DNA from: Affinirhizobium straminoryzae
GTDB taxonomy: Bacteria; Pseudomonadota; Alphaproteobacteria; Rhizobiales; Rhizobiaceae
Direction of reading: 5' to 3'
NCBI RefSeq assembly: GCF_007004135.1
Contig: NZ_VJMG01000004.1
Location: 62,001 to 126,000, forward strand
Length of the DNA: 64,000 nucleotides
Below the pieces are notes generated by a model, which did no database searches, was not told the DNA's origin, and saw nothing but the letters and a program-made list of their open reading frames with translations. A program made the position numbers and the translations under genes. Positions 27,639 to 35,937 of this stretch are shown here, piece by piece. Positions within the stretch are counted from its first letter, which is position 1; each line of letters starts with the position of its first letter.

Positions 27639-28568
27639 TCACACGGCGGTGCGCAGCCGCAGCAGAATCTCCTGGTCGTAATTGCCGAAACCGCGTCCGA
27701 AGATGTTGAGACCACCCGGATGGCGGGCATCCTGCTTGACCTCAATGCGCAGGCGGATGGAGCGATGCGCTGACAGATCGAGATCCTTCAGAGAAACATC
27801 TGAGATGCGCTTGCCATCGACAAAGGCGCCGTCATTGGTGATCCGCCAAGTCTTCAGCATGCCGTATTGCGAGCCGGAAAGCTTCCACCAATCGGGGGTA
27901 TAGGTGCCGCGCTTGTCACCGAAATCGCCGGGCGAGGTCCAGACGCCGAGTTCCACGCCGTTGACCGAAAGCGTGATATCCGAGGGCCAGTTGCTGTGCG
28001 TGCCCGGCACTTCGGAACTGACTTCCATGGAGAACTCCATCTCCTCGATGGTGCGACCCTGAATCTTGGCGTTGTTGGGAAACTGATATTCCACATAGCC
28101 CGAGGTAAACCAAAGCAGCGCCGCCTTCATCCGGTCCGGGTCCATGAAGGTATCGGGGACATCGAGGAGACCGATGATGCCATCGGGCGAACAGATACCG
28201 CAGGGGGCCGTGACGGAGCTTTGGGTATAGAGGCCAAGCGGCATGGACACGCTGATCAGGTTCGCATCCGCCGCCTTTTCCGGCTTGTGGAAGGAGATGA
28301 TCAGCTCATCACAGGTGGCAAAGCAGATCTTCTGGCTGCCCTTGCGCGCTTTTTTCGTTTCGGTGCGGACCAGTCCGGCCGCCTCCAGCACCGCCACGCT
28401 GGCGGAAATCGAGGATTGCGGCTGCTGCAGCCGATCGGCGATCTCGTTGACATTCAGGCCGTTGGATTCATGCAGCACCTTGAGGATCTGGACGCGCACC
28501 AGCGAGGCGGCGGCCTTCAGGACGTCGAATTCCTTCTCGGCATCGATCAGCAGAAAATTGGTGGTCAT
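27639..28568 (-). CDS. ArsR-like winged-helix regulator with C-terminal beta-rich domain
   Basis: 309 residues. Residues about 12-85 form an ArsR/SmtB-type winged helix (LKAAASLVRVQILKVLHES, NEIADRLQQPQSSISASVAVLEAAGLV). The following 220 residues are unusual for ArsR proteins: rich in aromatic residues and predicted beta, with a CGICSPDG motif, a WPSDITLSVNGVELGVW strand pair and a GRGFGNYDQEI ending, which suggests a carbohydrate-sensing sandwich. It is encoded upstream of and in the same direction as abfA, separated by a 123-nt promoter region, so it probably controls that operon in response to sugar. Confidence 0.75.
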   Translation of the reverse strand: MTTNFLLIDAEKEFDVLKAAASLVRVQILKVLHESNGLNVNEIADRLQQPQSSISASVAVLEAAGLVRTETKKARKGSQKICFATCDELIISFHKPEKAADANLISVSMPLGLYTQSSVTAPCGICSPDGIIGLLDVPDTFMDPDRMKAALLWFTSGYVEYQFPNNAKIQGRTIEEMEFSMEVSSEVPGTHSNWPSDITLSVNGVELGVWTSPGDFGDKRGTYTPDWWKLSGSQYGMLKTWRITNDGAFVDGKRISDVSLKDLDLSAHRSIRLRIEVKQDARHPGGLNIFGRGFGNYDQEILLRLRTAV

Positions 28569-28588
28569 GCGTTGTTATCCGGCCCAGA

Positions 28589-28610
28589 CAGATGTGTATC
28601 GAGCTATCTG
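28589..28610. repeat. small inverted repeat upstream of ArsR-like gene
   Basis: CAGAT and ATCTG separated by 12 nt, 20 nt ahead of the regulator start. A possible autoregulatory site, but the arms are only 5 bp and share little with the abfA operator. Confidence 0.2.
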
Positions 28611-28712
28611 ATTTAAAGGAACGGAGGGCAGCTGTCGATCAGCTGTGCACGCGGCGAGACGATTTTTCGAATGGCCGCAACGGAGGGCGCGGATATCGGC
28701 GGGGGAGGCGCT

Positions 28713-28739
28713 GCCGGCGGCCAGGGGAAAGCCGCCGGC
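28713..28739 (-). terminator. hairpin at end of aromatic operon
   Basis: A 9-bp GC stem (28713-28721 with 28731-28739) starts 9 nt after the stop of the last operon gene. No U-run follows, so termination strength is uncertain, but its position fits the operon end. Confidence 0.6.
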
Positions 28740-28747
28740 ACTCGATT

Positions 28748-29539
28748 TCAGTCGGTCGCATCCTTGTAGATGCCGGTTTCGACGGCGACGCGGCGATAGG
28801 CGGCGCCGGCCGTGAAGCCTCCATCGATGACGAAATCCTCGCCGGTGATGAAGCTGGAGGCGTCCGAAGCGAGGAACAGCACCAGTTCGGCAATTTCTTC
28901 CGGCTTGCCGCTGCGCTTCATCGGCGTCATCTCGATCATCGGCCTCAGATGCGGGCTGCCGGCATTGAGCCCGGTCACCACCAGGCCGGGGCAGATCGCA
29001 TTGACGCGGATGCCCTTGGTCGCAAACTCCATGGCAGCGCTGCGGGTCAGACCGCGCAGGCCCCATTTGCTCGCCGTGTAGGCCGGATCGTAATGGCCGG
29101 AAAAGCCGCTGTTCGACGAGATGTTGATGATCGAGCCGCCACCGCCCTTGGCCATCAGCGGCGCCACCGCCTGGATGCCGAGGAAGGCGCCGGTGAGGTT
29201 CACCTTCAGCACCCGCTCCCAGGCGTCGAGCGCCGTCGTCTCCACCAGCGTGCGGTTGATGATGCCGGCATTGTTGACGAGGATGTCGATGCGCCCCTTC
29301 CAGTCGCGGGCAAGCGCGATGATCCCATCCCAGCTCGTCGGGTCGGAAACGTCGAGAAAGGCGAAGCGGGCCTCGCGGCCCTCTGCCTGCAGGGCGTCCG
29401 CGAGCGCGCGCCCTTCATCGGCCAGAACGTCGGCGATGATGACGGCCGCCCCCCTGGCGGTCAGCAGCCGGGCCTCCGCCTCGCCCTGTCCGCGTGCACC
29501 GCCGGTGACGATGGCGAGTTTGCCTGCGAGATCGGTCAT
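28748..29539 (-). CDS. SDR family oxidoreductase
   Basis: 263-residue classical short-chain dehydrogenase. The cofactor motif TGGARGQG is at about residues 12-19, NNAG near 90, and the active site Ser (ISSNSGFSGHYDP) with Y-x3-K in YTASKWG near 155-159. The PG motif CPGLVVTG follows. It is the last gene of a seven-gene operon that opens with a salicylyl-/2-aminobenzoyl-CoA hydroxylase, so it probably oxidises or reduces an alicyclic or ring-derived hydroxy/keto intermediate. It starts 2 nt after the FAH-family stop. Confidence 0.85.
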   Translation of the reverse strand: MTDLAGKLAIVTGGARGQGEAEARLLTARGAAVIIADVLADEGRALADALQAEGREARFAFLDVSDPTSWDGIIALARDWKGRIDILVNNAGIINRTLVETTALDAWERVLKVNLTGAFLGIQAVAPLMAKGGGGSIINISSNSGFSGHYDPAYTASKWGLRGLTRSAAMEFATKGIRVNAICPGLVVTGLNAGSPHLRPMIEMTPMKRSGKPEEIAELVLFLASDASSFITGEDFVIDGGFTAGAAYRRVAVETGIYKDATD

Positions 29540-29541
29540 GG

Positions 29542-30390
29542 TCAGTCCCTCGCCTCGATGGTCGCCTGATGCTGGCTGCCCAGACCGTCTATGCCGAGCG
29601 TGATCACCTGACCGGGCTTCAGGAAGACCGGCTCGGGACGGATGCCCATGCCGACACCGGGTGGCGTGCCGGTGGCGATGATGTCGCCAGGCTCCAGCGT
29701 CATGAACTGGCTGATATAGCTGACGAGATGAGCGACACCGAAGATCATCGTGGCAGTGGACCCGGTCTGGCGGCGAACGCCGTCGACATCAAGCCAGAGC
29801 GCAAGGTTCTGCGGGTCCGCCACCTCGTCGCGCGTCACCAGCCAGGGGCCGATCGGGCCGAAGGTGTCATGGCTCTTGCCCTTGGTCCACTGGCCGCCGC
29901 GCTCCGACTGGAAGGCGCGTTCGGACACGTCGTTGACGACGCAATAGCCCGCCACATGTTCAAGCGCCTTGTCCTCGGAGACATATTTGGCGCGTGTACC
30001 GATCACGACGCCGAGTTCGACTTCCCAGTCCGCCTTGGTGGAACCGCGGGGGATCTCGATATCGTCATTCGGGCCGACCACGGCGGAGGTAGCCTTCATG
30101 AAGAGGATCGGTTCCTCCGGCGGCGCCTTGCCGGTTTCCTTCGCGTGGTCGGCATAGTTGAGGCCCACGCAGATGAATTTGCCGGGCCGCGCGACGCAGG
30201 CGCCGATGCGCGCGGGGGTGACTTCGGGAAGGCTCGCCGGATCAATGGCCCGCAGACGTGCGAGGCCTTCGTCGGAGAGCGTGTCACCGGCGATATCGGC
30301 AACGATGCCGGAGAGATCGCGGATCTTGCCGTCCGCATCGAGAAGGGCGGGTCTTTCGGCGCCCGCCGGGCCATGACGGAGGAGTTTCAT
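29542..30390 (-). CDS. fumarylacetoacetate hydrolase family protein
   Basis: 282-residue member of the FAH/HpcE/MhpD superfamily, which hydrolyses, isomerises or decarboxylates ring-fission beta-diketo acids using a divalent metal. The metal-binding acidic cluster is read in PPEEPILFMK (about residues 92-101) and ADWEVELGVVIG (about 121-132), with VNDVSERAFQ and KSHDTFGPIGPWL further on. GDIIATGTPPGVGMG is the conserved glycine loop. TGATG coupling with the cupin gene. Reaction not assignable beyond family. Confidence 0.85.
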   Translation of the reverse strand: MKLLRHGPAGAERPALLDADGKIRDLSGIVADIAGDTLSDEGLARLRAIDPASLPEVTPARIGACVARPGKFICVGLNYADHAKETGKAPPEEPILFMKATSAVVGPNDDIEIPRGSTKADWEVELGVVIGTRAKYVSEDKALEHVAGYCVVNDVSERAFQSERGGQWTKGKSHDTFGPIGPWLVTRDEVADPQNLALWLDVDGVRRQTGSTATMIFGVAHLVSYISQFMTLEPGDIIATGTPPGVGMGIRPEPVFLKPGQVITLGIDGLGSQHQATIEARD

Positions 30391-30815
30391 CAGGCGCGCC
30401 TGTAGCCAACGAGGATGCTGTCATCGACGTCGGGCAGGTTGACGACGATATTGTCCGGGGTGCGGGTGGTCAGCCACACCAGTTCTTCGGTGGTCGACAT
30501 GTTGACCTCGATATGCGGCCAGTGCGGCGGCACAAAGATGAAGTCGCCCTCTTCCATGTCGAGATATTCCTGCCAGTTCTCGCCGAAGTAGATGCGGCCC
30601 TTGCCCTTCAGCACATATCCGCCGGTTTCGGCCTCGCCATGGTGATGCGGATAGGAGCGGTAGCCGGGTTCGTTGGAAACCTTGCCGAACCAGATTTTCG
30701 TGGCCGGCGTATGCTGGGGGCTGACGCCGGAGACGCGCACGCAGCCGCCGGACTGGCCGGTTCCGGTGTCTTCCTGCCCCTTGCGGGTGACGACGGGCAT
30801 AACCTTGGTGTTCAT
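30390..30815 (-). CDS. single-domain cupin protein
   Basis: 141 residues forming one cupin barrel. Motif 1 reads YPHHHGEAETGGYVLKGKG (about residues 54-72), giving two or three His and a Glu for a metal; motif 2 is GDFIFVPPHWPHIEVN (about 90-105). Size excludes a two-domain gentisate dioxygenase but would allow a 3-hydroxyanthranilate-dioxygenase-like enzyme or an isomerase/sensor; none is specifically indicated. Located within the aromatic CoA operon and translationally coupled to the FAH gene. Confidence 0.8.
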   Translation of the reverse strand: MNTKVMPVVTRKGQEDTGTGQSGGCVRVSGVSPQHTPATKIWFGKVSNEPGYRSYPHHHGEAETGGYVLKGKGRIYFGENWQEYLDMEEGDFIFVPPHWPHIEVNMSTTEELVWLTTRTPDNIVVNLPDVDDSILVGYRRA

Positions 30816-30847
30816 GTTGTCCTCCTCGGGTTAAATGGATATCGCGC

Positions 30848-31246
30848 TCAGTCCGGCACGACGGCGAGCGCCTGGATCTCGACCTTGGCGCGGTCTTCCA
30901 TCAGCGCCACCACCTGTACGGCGGCCATGGGCGGGAAATGCCGGCCGATGATGGCGCGGTAGACCTCGCCGACCTCGCGCATGCGCGAGCGATAGGCGTC
31001 GCGGTCGGTAAAATACCAGGTCATCTGGATCAGATGTTCCGGCTTGGCGTCCGCAGCCGCCAGAACGGTGACGATGTTGGTCAGCGTCTGGCGCACCTGA
31101 TCGACAAAGTCGTCGGAATGGAACTGGCATTGTTCATCCCAGCCGATCTGCCCCCCGACCTGCACGATGCGGCCACGGGCACTGATGCCGTTGGAATAGC
31201 CGATGGGTTTGGCCCAGCCTTCGGGCTGGATGATTTCATGCATCAT
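30848..31246 (-). CDS. RidA family protein
   Basis: 132-residue YjgF/RidA trimer-type protein (IVQVGGQIGWDE ... QVRQTLTNIVTVLAAADAKPEHLIQMTWYFTDRDAY). The catalytic arginine of true enamine/imine deaminases, expected in the PxR strand, is replaced (HFPPMAAVQVV), so it belongs with the Arg-less Rid subfamilies. A GGAG sits 7 nt before the start, which overlaps the thioesterase stop by 11 nt. In an operon that may process 2-aminobenzoyl-CoA, a role on an enamine intermediate is attractive but unproved. Confidence 0.82.
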   Translation of the reverse strand: MMHEIIQPEGWAKPIGYSNGISARGRIVQVGGQIGWDEQCQFHSDDFVDQVRQTLTNIVTVLAAADAKPEHLIQMTWYFTDRDAYRSRMREVGEVYRAIIGRHFPPMAAVQVVALMEDRAKVEIQALAVVPD

Positions 31247-31655
31247 GACGGGGCTCCAGATAACGGGTAAGGCCTGCCCGGATGTCGTCAGGCCAGGGAT
31301 GGGACTTGTGATCGATCGTCGAGGTCATCACGATGCGCTGGCGCACCGTCCAGATGATGTCGCCGTCCACGGTGACCACCGTTTCGAGATCGAGCGAGGC
31401 GCGGCCGATGGCGCGCACCGTGACGGCAAAATCCAGCACGTCGCCATAAACGGCCGGCTTCTTGAATTCGAGGTTCAGCGTCACGGTCGGCAGACCGAGC
31501 TTGCGCTCGAACATGATCTCCTTCCAGGTGATGCCGAAGGAGGCGAACATTGCCTCGTTGACGTCGACCAGCATCGACAGGTAGGCGGGGTGATAGGCGA
31601 TCCCGGTCAGGTCGCAATCGCCGAACCGCATCGGCTTTGAAATGGTGAAGGGCAT
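31236..31655 (-). CDS. acyl-CoA thioesterase, 4-hydroxybenzoyl-CoA thioesterase-like
   Basis: 139-residue hot-dog fold protein. The N-terminal RFGDCDLTGIAYHPAYLSMLVDVNEAMF (read over residues 10-37) carries the D-x-x-G-I-x-Y/H-x-x-Y signature of the YbgC/4-HBT family. It would release a free acid from the hydroxylated aryl- or ring-fission CoA ester made upstream in the operon. Good ribosome site (GGGAGAAACCCC). Confidence 0.83.
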   Translation of the reverse strand: MPFTISKPMRFGDCDLTGIAYHPAYLSMLVDVNEAMFASFGITWKEIMFERKLGLPTVTLNLEFKKPAVYGDVLDFAVTVRAIGRASLDLETVVTVDGDIIWTVRQRIVMTSTIDHKSHPWPDDIRAGLTRYLEPRHDA

Positions 31656-31677
31656 GGGGTTTCTCCCGATTTTCCTG

Positions 31678-32463
31678 TTATCCGGCCATGATCTCGCCGC
31701 CGGCGACCGCGATCGCCTGCCCGGTCACGGCAGAGGCGCCCGGTGCGGCAAGCCACGCGACGCTATCGGCCACCTCCTCGGGGGCGACGAGACGTCCCTG
31801 CGGATTTGACCTGGTGAATTCGGCCAGCGCCTCCTCGGCGCTGCGCCCCGTCTTCTGCATGATCGTCTCGATCGAACGGGCAATGATCGGAGTGTCGGTG
31901 AAGCCCGGACAGACCGCGTTGACGGTGATGCCGCTGCGGGCAAGCTCCAGCGCCAGCGCCCGCGTCAGCCCGATCACCCCATGCTTGGCGGCGCAATAGG
32001 CAGAGACATAGGCATAGCCCGTCAGCCCGGCGGTCGAGGCGATGGTGATGATGCGGGCACCTGTCCCATGCGCCTTCAAATCCGGCAGGACTGCCTGCGT
32101 CACCTGGAAGACGCCGGTCAGATCGACGGCCAGCACCTTCGACCAGAGGTCGAGGCTCGTCCTCTCGAAAGACGCACTCGGCGCTTCGCCGGCATTGTTG
32201 ACGAGGATCGAGACGGGGCCGAAGTTCGCACGCGCCTTTTCCAGCCCCGCCGCGATGGCCTGCGCATCGGTGACATCGAAGCCGGCGAGGGGAAAGGCCC
32301 GCTCGCCGCCGAGTTCGCCGGCCAGAGCCTCCAGCGGTTCCGCACGGCGGCCGGCCAGCGTCAACCGGGCGCCGTCGCGCGCGAGCCGGCGTGCGATGGC
32401 CGCACCGATGCCGGAACCGGCGCCGGTGACGAGAACATGCCTGTCCTGAAGCGAGTGCGCCAC
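31678..32463 (-). CDS. SDR family oxidoreductase (3-hydroxyacyl-CoA dehydrogenase type)
   Basis: About 261 residues from a GTG at 32463 that has GAGGCGG just upstream and lies 7 nt after the hydroxylase stop; the longer frame to 32493 would overlap that gene. Motifs: TGAGSGIG (about residues 12-19), NNAGE, the catalytic Y-x3-K in YCAAKHG, and CPGFTDTPII. A dehydrogenase acting on a cyclic hydroxyacyl-CoA would fit after the bifunctional hydroxylase-reductase, as in the 2-aminobenzoyl-CoA pathway. Confidence 0.83.
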   Translation of the reverse strand: MAHSLQDRHVLVTGAGSGIGAAIARRLARDGARLTLAGRRAEPLEALAGELGGERAFPLAGFDVTDAQAIAAGLEKARANFGPVSILVNNAGEAPSASFERTSLDLWSKVLAVDLTGVFQVTQAVLPDLKAHGTGARIITIASTAGLTGYAYVSAYCAAKHGVIGLTRALALELARSGITVNAVCPGFTDTPIIARSIETIMQKTGRSAEEALAEFTRSNPQGRLVAPEEVADSVAWLAAPGASAVTGQAIAVAGGEIMAG

Positions 32464-32470
32464 GTCCGCC

Positions 32471-34786
32471 TCACTTCGAAGGCGTTGCGGCACGGGCGAG
32501 GTTCGCCTCGTACTGATACTTGCCGGACATGTACTGTTTCGGCCACGCCACGTTCGTCAGACCGATCCTGGCTGCCTCGTGCAGCGCCCAGGCGGGGTCT
32601 GCCAGATGCGGACGGGCAACAGCGCAGAGATCGGCACGACCGGCCGCGATGATCGAATTGGCGTGATCTGCTTCCGAAATGGCTCCGACCGCGATGGTTG
32701 CGATGCCGATCTCGTTGCGGATCTTGTCGGAGAAGGGTGTCTGGAAGAGACGGCCATAGACCGGCTGCTCTTCCTTCCATACCTGACCCGACGAGCAGTC
32801 GATGAGGTCGGCGCCGGCATCCTTGAACATCTGCGCAAAGATCGCCGCATCCTCCGGCGTATTGCCGCCCTCGAACCAGTCGTGGCAGGAGAGGCGCACC
32901 GAGATCGGCTTGTCGGCCGGCCAGGCTTCGCGCACCGCCTTGAACACTTCCAGCGGATAGCGCGCCCGGTTCTCGTGGCTGCCGCCATATTCGTCCTCGC
33001 GCCGGTTGGTCAGTGGCGACAGGAAGCTGGACATCAGATAGCCATGGGCGGCGTGGAATTCGAGCCAGTCGACGCCGGCTTCCGCCGCACGCTTCGTGGC
33101 GGCGACGAAATCGGCCTTGACGCGGTCCATGTCGGCCCGGTCCATCGCCTTCGGCACCTTGCTGTGCTTGAGGTACGGCAGCGCCGAGGCCGACAGGAGC
33201 GGCCAGTCGCCGCTTTCGAGCGGCTGGTCGATACCTTCCCAGGCAAGCTTGGTCGCGCCCTTGCGGCCGGCATGGCCAAGCTGAACGGCGACCTTGGCAC
33301 TGGAATTGCCGTGGACGAAGGCGACAAGCCGCTTCCAGCCTTCCATCTGCTCATCGTTCCAGAGGCCGAGGCAGCCGGGTGTGATGCGGGCATCAGGCGA
33401 CACGCAGGTCATCTCGGCGAAGACGAGACCCGCGCCGCCCAGCGCGCGGCTGCCGAGATGCACCATATGGAAGTCGTCGATCAGACCGTCCTTGGCAGAA
33501 TACATGGCCATGGGCGAGACGACGATGCGGTTCGGCAGTGTGAGATCACGCAGCTTGTAGGGCGTGAACATCGGTGGCAGGCAGCGCTCGCCTTCCGTCA
33601 CATTGAGGCCCTGTTTTGCGGCAAACCAGCGCTCGTAGCCTTCCAGCCACGTCTTGTCGCGCAGGCGCAGGTTTTCGTGGCTGATACGCTGCGAGCGGGT
33701 CAGCATGGAATACATGAACTGTTCCGGCTCCAGCGTGTCCGCATACCGTTGGCCGACGACCTCGAACCATTCCATGGCATTGCGGGCCGCATTCTGGATG
33801 CGGGCGACGTCGACGCGGCGGATCTCCTCATAGATCTTGAGGACATTGGCAATACTGCCCTTGCCGTGGCCGGCCTTGTTGAACTGGTTCGCGAGTTCGA
33901 TCGCATCGTCAATCGCGAGCTTGGTGCCGGAGCCGATGGCAAAATGGGCGGTGTGGGCGGCATCCCCCATCAGGACCACGTGACTGTTGCCGTTGAAATG
34001 GCTCCAGGTGCCACAGATCAGCCGCTGGAAGTTCAGCCAGGCAGAGCCGCGCAGATGGCGCGCATTGGTCATCAGCTCCGCGCCCTCCAGCGTCTCGGCA
34101 AAAAGGTCCTGGCAGAACCGGATCGACTCGTCCTGCGACATCTCGCCGAGCTTGTGAGCCTGGTAGGCTTCTTCCGTCGTTTCGATGATGAAGGTCGAGG
34201 TCTTGTCATCGAACTTGTAGATATGCGCCTGGAACCAGCCGTGATCCGTCTTGCGGAAATCGAAGGTGAAGGCGTCGAACAGCTTGTGGGTACCAAGCCA
34301 GATATAGCGGTTCGGACGAACCACCATGTCGGGCTGGAACACCTCGGCGTAACGGGCGCGGATACGGGAGTTCACGCCGTCGCAGGCGATCACCAGATCA
34401 GCCTCAGGGAAATCCAGATCACTCTCGGCTTCCCGTTCGAAGACCAGCTCTACGCCCAGCGCCTCGCAGCGCGCCTGCAGGATGTTCAGCAGCTTGCGGC
34501 GGCCGATGCCGACGAAACCATGACCGGTGGTGCGCTGACGGGTTCCCTTGAACAGAACCTCGATATCGTCCCAGTGGTTGAAGGCGTCCTCGATCTCGGC
34601 GGCACTTTCGCCATCCCAGGCGCGCATCGATTGCATCGTCTGGTCGGAGAACACCACCCCCCATCCGAAGGTGTCATAGGGACGGTTCCGCTCCACCACC
34701 GTGACCGTGTGGTCCGGATGCAGCTTCTTCATCAGAAGCGCAAAATAAAGCCCCGCAGGCCCCCCGCCAATGCAGACGATACGCAT
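32471..34786 (-). CDS. bifunctional salicylyl-CoA 5-hydroxylase / 2-aminobenzoyl-CoA monooxygenase-reductase
   Basis: 771 residues in two flavin domains. Residues 1 to about 380 are a class A FAD monooxygenase ([17 protein letters not shown] at the start, then [25 protein letters not shown]). Residues about 395-765 are an Old-Yellow-Enzyme-type FMN reductase ([69 protein letters not shown]). This fusion is known from Azoarcus 2-aminobenzoyl-CoA monooxygenase/reductase and annotated salicylyl-CoA 5-hydroxylases. It hydroxylates, and in the anthranilate case dearomatises, a CoA-activated benzoate. First gene of its operon; no CoA ligase gene is in the window. Confidence 0.9.
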   Translation of the reverse strand: MRIVCIGGGPAGLYFALLMKKLHPDHTVTVVERNRPYDTFGWGVVFSDQTMQSMRAWDGESAAEIEDAFNHWDDIEVLFKGTRQRTTGHGFVGIGRRKLLNILQARCEALGVELVFEREAESDLDFPEADLVIACDGVNSRIRARYAEVFQPDMVVRPNRYIWLGTHKLFDAFTFDFRKTDHGWFQAHIYKFDDKTSTFIIETTEEAYQAHKLGEMSQDESIRFCQDLFAETLEGAELMTNARHLRGSAWLNFQRLICGTWSHFNGNSHVVLMGDAAHTAHFAIGSGTKLAIDDAIELANQFNKAGHGKGSIANVLKIYEEIRRVDVARIQNAARNAMEWFEVVGQRYADTLEPEQFMYSMLTRSQRISHENLRLRDKTWLEGYERWFAAKQGLNVTEGERCLPPMFTPYKLRDLTLPNRIVVSPMAMYSAKDGLIDDFHMVHLGSRALGGAGLVFAEMTCVSPDARITPGCLGLWNDEQMEGWKRLVAFVHGNSSAKVAVQLGHAGRKGATKLAWEGIDQPLESGDWPLLSASALPYLKHSKVPKAMDRADMDRVKADFVAATKRAAEAGVDWLEFHAAHGYLMSSFLSPLTNRREDEYGGSHENRARYPLEVFKAVREAWPADKPISVRLSCHDWFEGGNTPEDAAIFAQMFKDAGADLIDCSSGQVWKEEQPVYGRLFQTPFSDKIRNEIGIATIAVGAISEADHANSIIAAGRADLCAVARPHLADPAWALHEAARIGLTNVAWPKQYMSGKYQYEANLARAATPSK

Positions 34787-34835
34787 GAAACCCTCCGTGG
34801 TCGCGCCCCTCGATCGCGGAAGGGCTTCGATTTAT

Positions 34836-34873
34836 TTTAAGGTTAAAGTATCTAGAGACCCGAGGCCTGTCAA
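34836..34873 (-). promoter_or_regulatory. promoter and operator of the aromatic operon
   Basis: On the minus strand a perfect -35 TTGACA (34868-34873), 17-nt spacer and TACTTT -10 (34845-34850) precede the hydroxylase gene. A palindrome TTTAA-GG-TTAAA (34836-34847) overlaps the -10, as expected for a repressor site, possibly of MarR or TetR type as is usual in CoA-dependent aromatic pathways. No such regulator gene is nearby. Confidence 0.6.
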
Positions 34874-34967
34874 CTGTCCAGCCGCACCATCGAACACTGT
34901 CTGAGATCGGCCACGTCGGAGGCTTTCAGAAGCACCGAATAATTCTTATAAGGCAACTTTTATTCCC

Positions 34968-34973
34968 TATGAT
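34968..34973 (+). promoter_or_regulatory. possible -10 element of glxB operon
   Basis: TATGAT lies 58 nt ahead of glxB at the end of an AT-rich tract (34938-34980) that is unlike the surrounding GC-rich DNA. No good -35 is seen at normal spacing, suggesting an activator-dependent promoter. Confidence 0.3.
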
Positions 34974-35030
34974 TGATTTCAGTCCGCCACGCTGCTACGC
35001 ATACAGGCAGCGATATCAGGGAGAACGCGG

Positions 35031-35936
35031 ATGTGCGGCATTGTGGGATTGTTCCTGAAGGACAAGAGCCTTACACCACAGCTGGGTGATCTTCTCTCGG
35101 ACATGCTGATCACCATGACGGATCGGGGGCCGGACTCCGCCGGAATCGCCATTTACGGCACGCCTCGGCCGGGAATCGCCAAGATCACCGTGCAATCGGC
35201 CAGACCGGGCGCGGATTTTGCCAATCTGACAGCAGAGCTTTCCGCAGCCGGCCTGCCCGCCACGGTGACGGAGAAGAACACGCATGCGGTGATCGAGATC
35301 GCCGCGGACCGCCGGGGCGACATCCGCGCCTTGCTGGAGAAGCTTCGGCCGTCAATCCGCATCATGGGTGCTGGCGAAAGTGTCGAGATCTTCAAGGAAG
35401 TGGGGCTGCCGGGCGATGTCGTTTCCCGCTTCGGCGTCCGGGCCATGGGCGGTACGCACGGCATCGGCCACACGCGCATGGCAACCGAAAGTGCGGTCAC
35501 CACGCTTGGCGCCCATCCCTTTTCCACCGGACCGGATCAGTGTCTGGTCCACAACGGCTCGCTCTCCAATCACAACAACCTGCGCCGTAAGCTTGTGCGG
35601 AGCGGCATGACCTTCGAGACGGACAATGATTCCGAGGTCGCCGCCGCCTATCTCACCGCCGAAATGGCCTCCGGCAAGGATCTTGGCGAAGCTCTGACCG
35701 GCGCATTGGACGATCTCGACGGCTTCTTCACCTTCGTCGTCGGCACCCGGACCGGCTTCGGCGTGCTGCGCGATCCGATTGCCTGCAAGCCGGCCGTGAT
35801 GGCCGAAACCGACCGTTACGTCGCCTTCGGCTCCGAATATCGGGCCCTCGTCAACCTTCCGGACATCGAGGCCGCACGCGTCTGGGAGCCGGAGCCCGCC
35901 ACCGTCTATTTCTGGGACCACGAGAAGGCCGCCTGA
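35031..35936 (+). CDS. glxB: class II glutamine amidotransferase, GlxB / N-methylglutamate synthase subunit A type
   Basis: 301-residue Ntn-type glutaminase subunit. After removal of Met1 the nucleophile is Cys2 (MCGIVGLF). TDRGPDSAGIAIYG and the later HTRMATESAV...HPF and VHNGSLSNHNNLRRKL blocks are those of the glutamate synthase amidotransferase domain. It supplies ammonia, or transfers the glutamyl group, to the FMN subunit encoded two genes downstream. A clear GGGAG ribosome site precedes it. The three-gene split of glutamate synthase domains is shared by rhizobial glxBCD and methylotroph mgsABC. Confidence 0.88.
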   Translation: MCGIVGLFLKDKSLTPQLGDLLSDMLITMTDRGPDSAGIAIYGTPRPGIAKITVQSARPGADFANLTAELSAAGLPATVTEKNTHAVIEIAADRRGDIRALLEKLRPSIRIMGAGESVEIFKEVGLPGDVVSRFGVRAMGGTHGIGHTRMATESAVTTLGAHPFSTGPDQCLVHNGSLSNHNNLRRKLVRSGMTFETDNDSEVAAAYLTAEMASGKDLGEALTGALDDLDGFFTFVVGTRTGFGVLRDPIACKPAVMAETDRYVAFGSEYRALVNLPDIEAARVWEPEPATVYFWDHEKAA

Positions 35937-35937
35937 C

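Noticed and set aside
30390..30815. Cupin gene as gentisate 1,2-dioxygenase
   Set aside because: Gentisate dioxygenases have two cupin domains and about 340 residues; this protein has one domain of 141 residues.
32579..34840. A 753-codon open frame on the + strand
   Set aside because: Antisense shadow of the bifunctional hydroxylase-reductase, whose two flavin domains are unmistakable on the minus strand.
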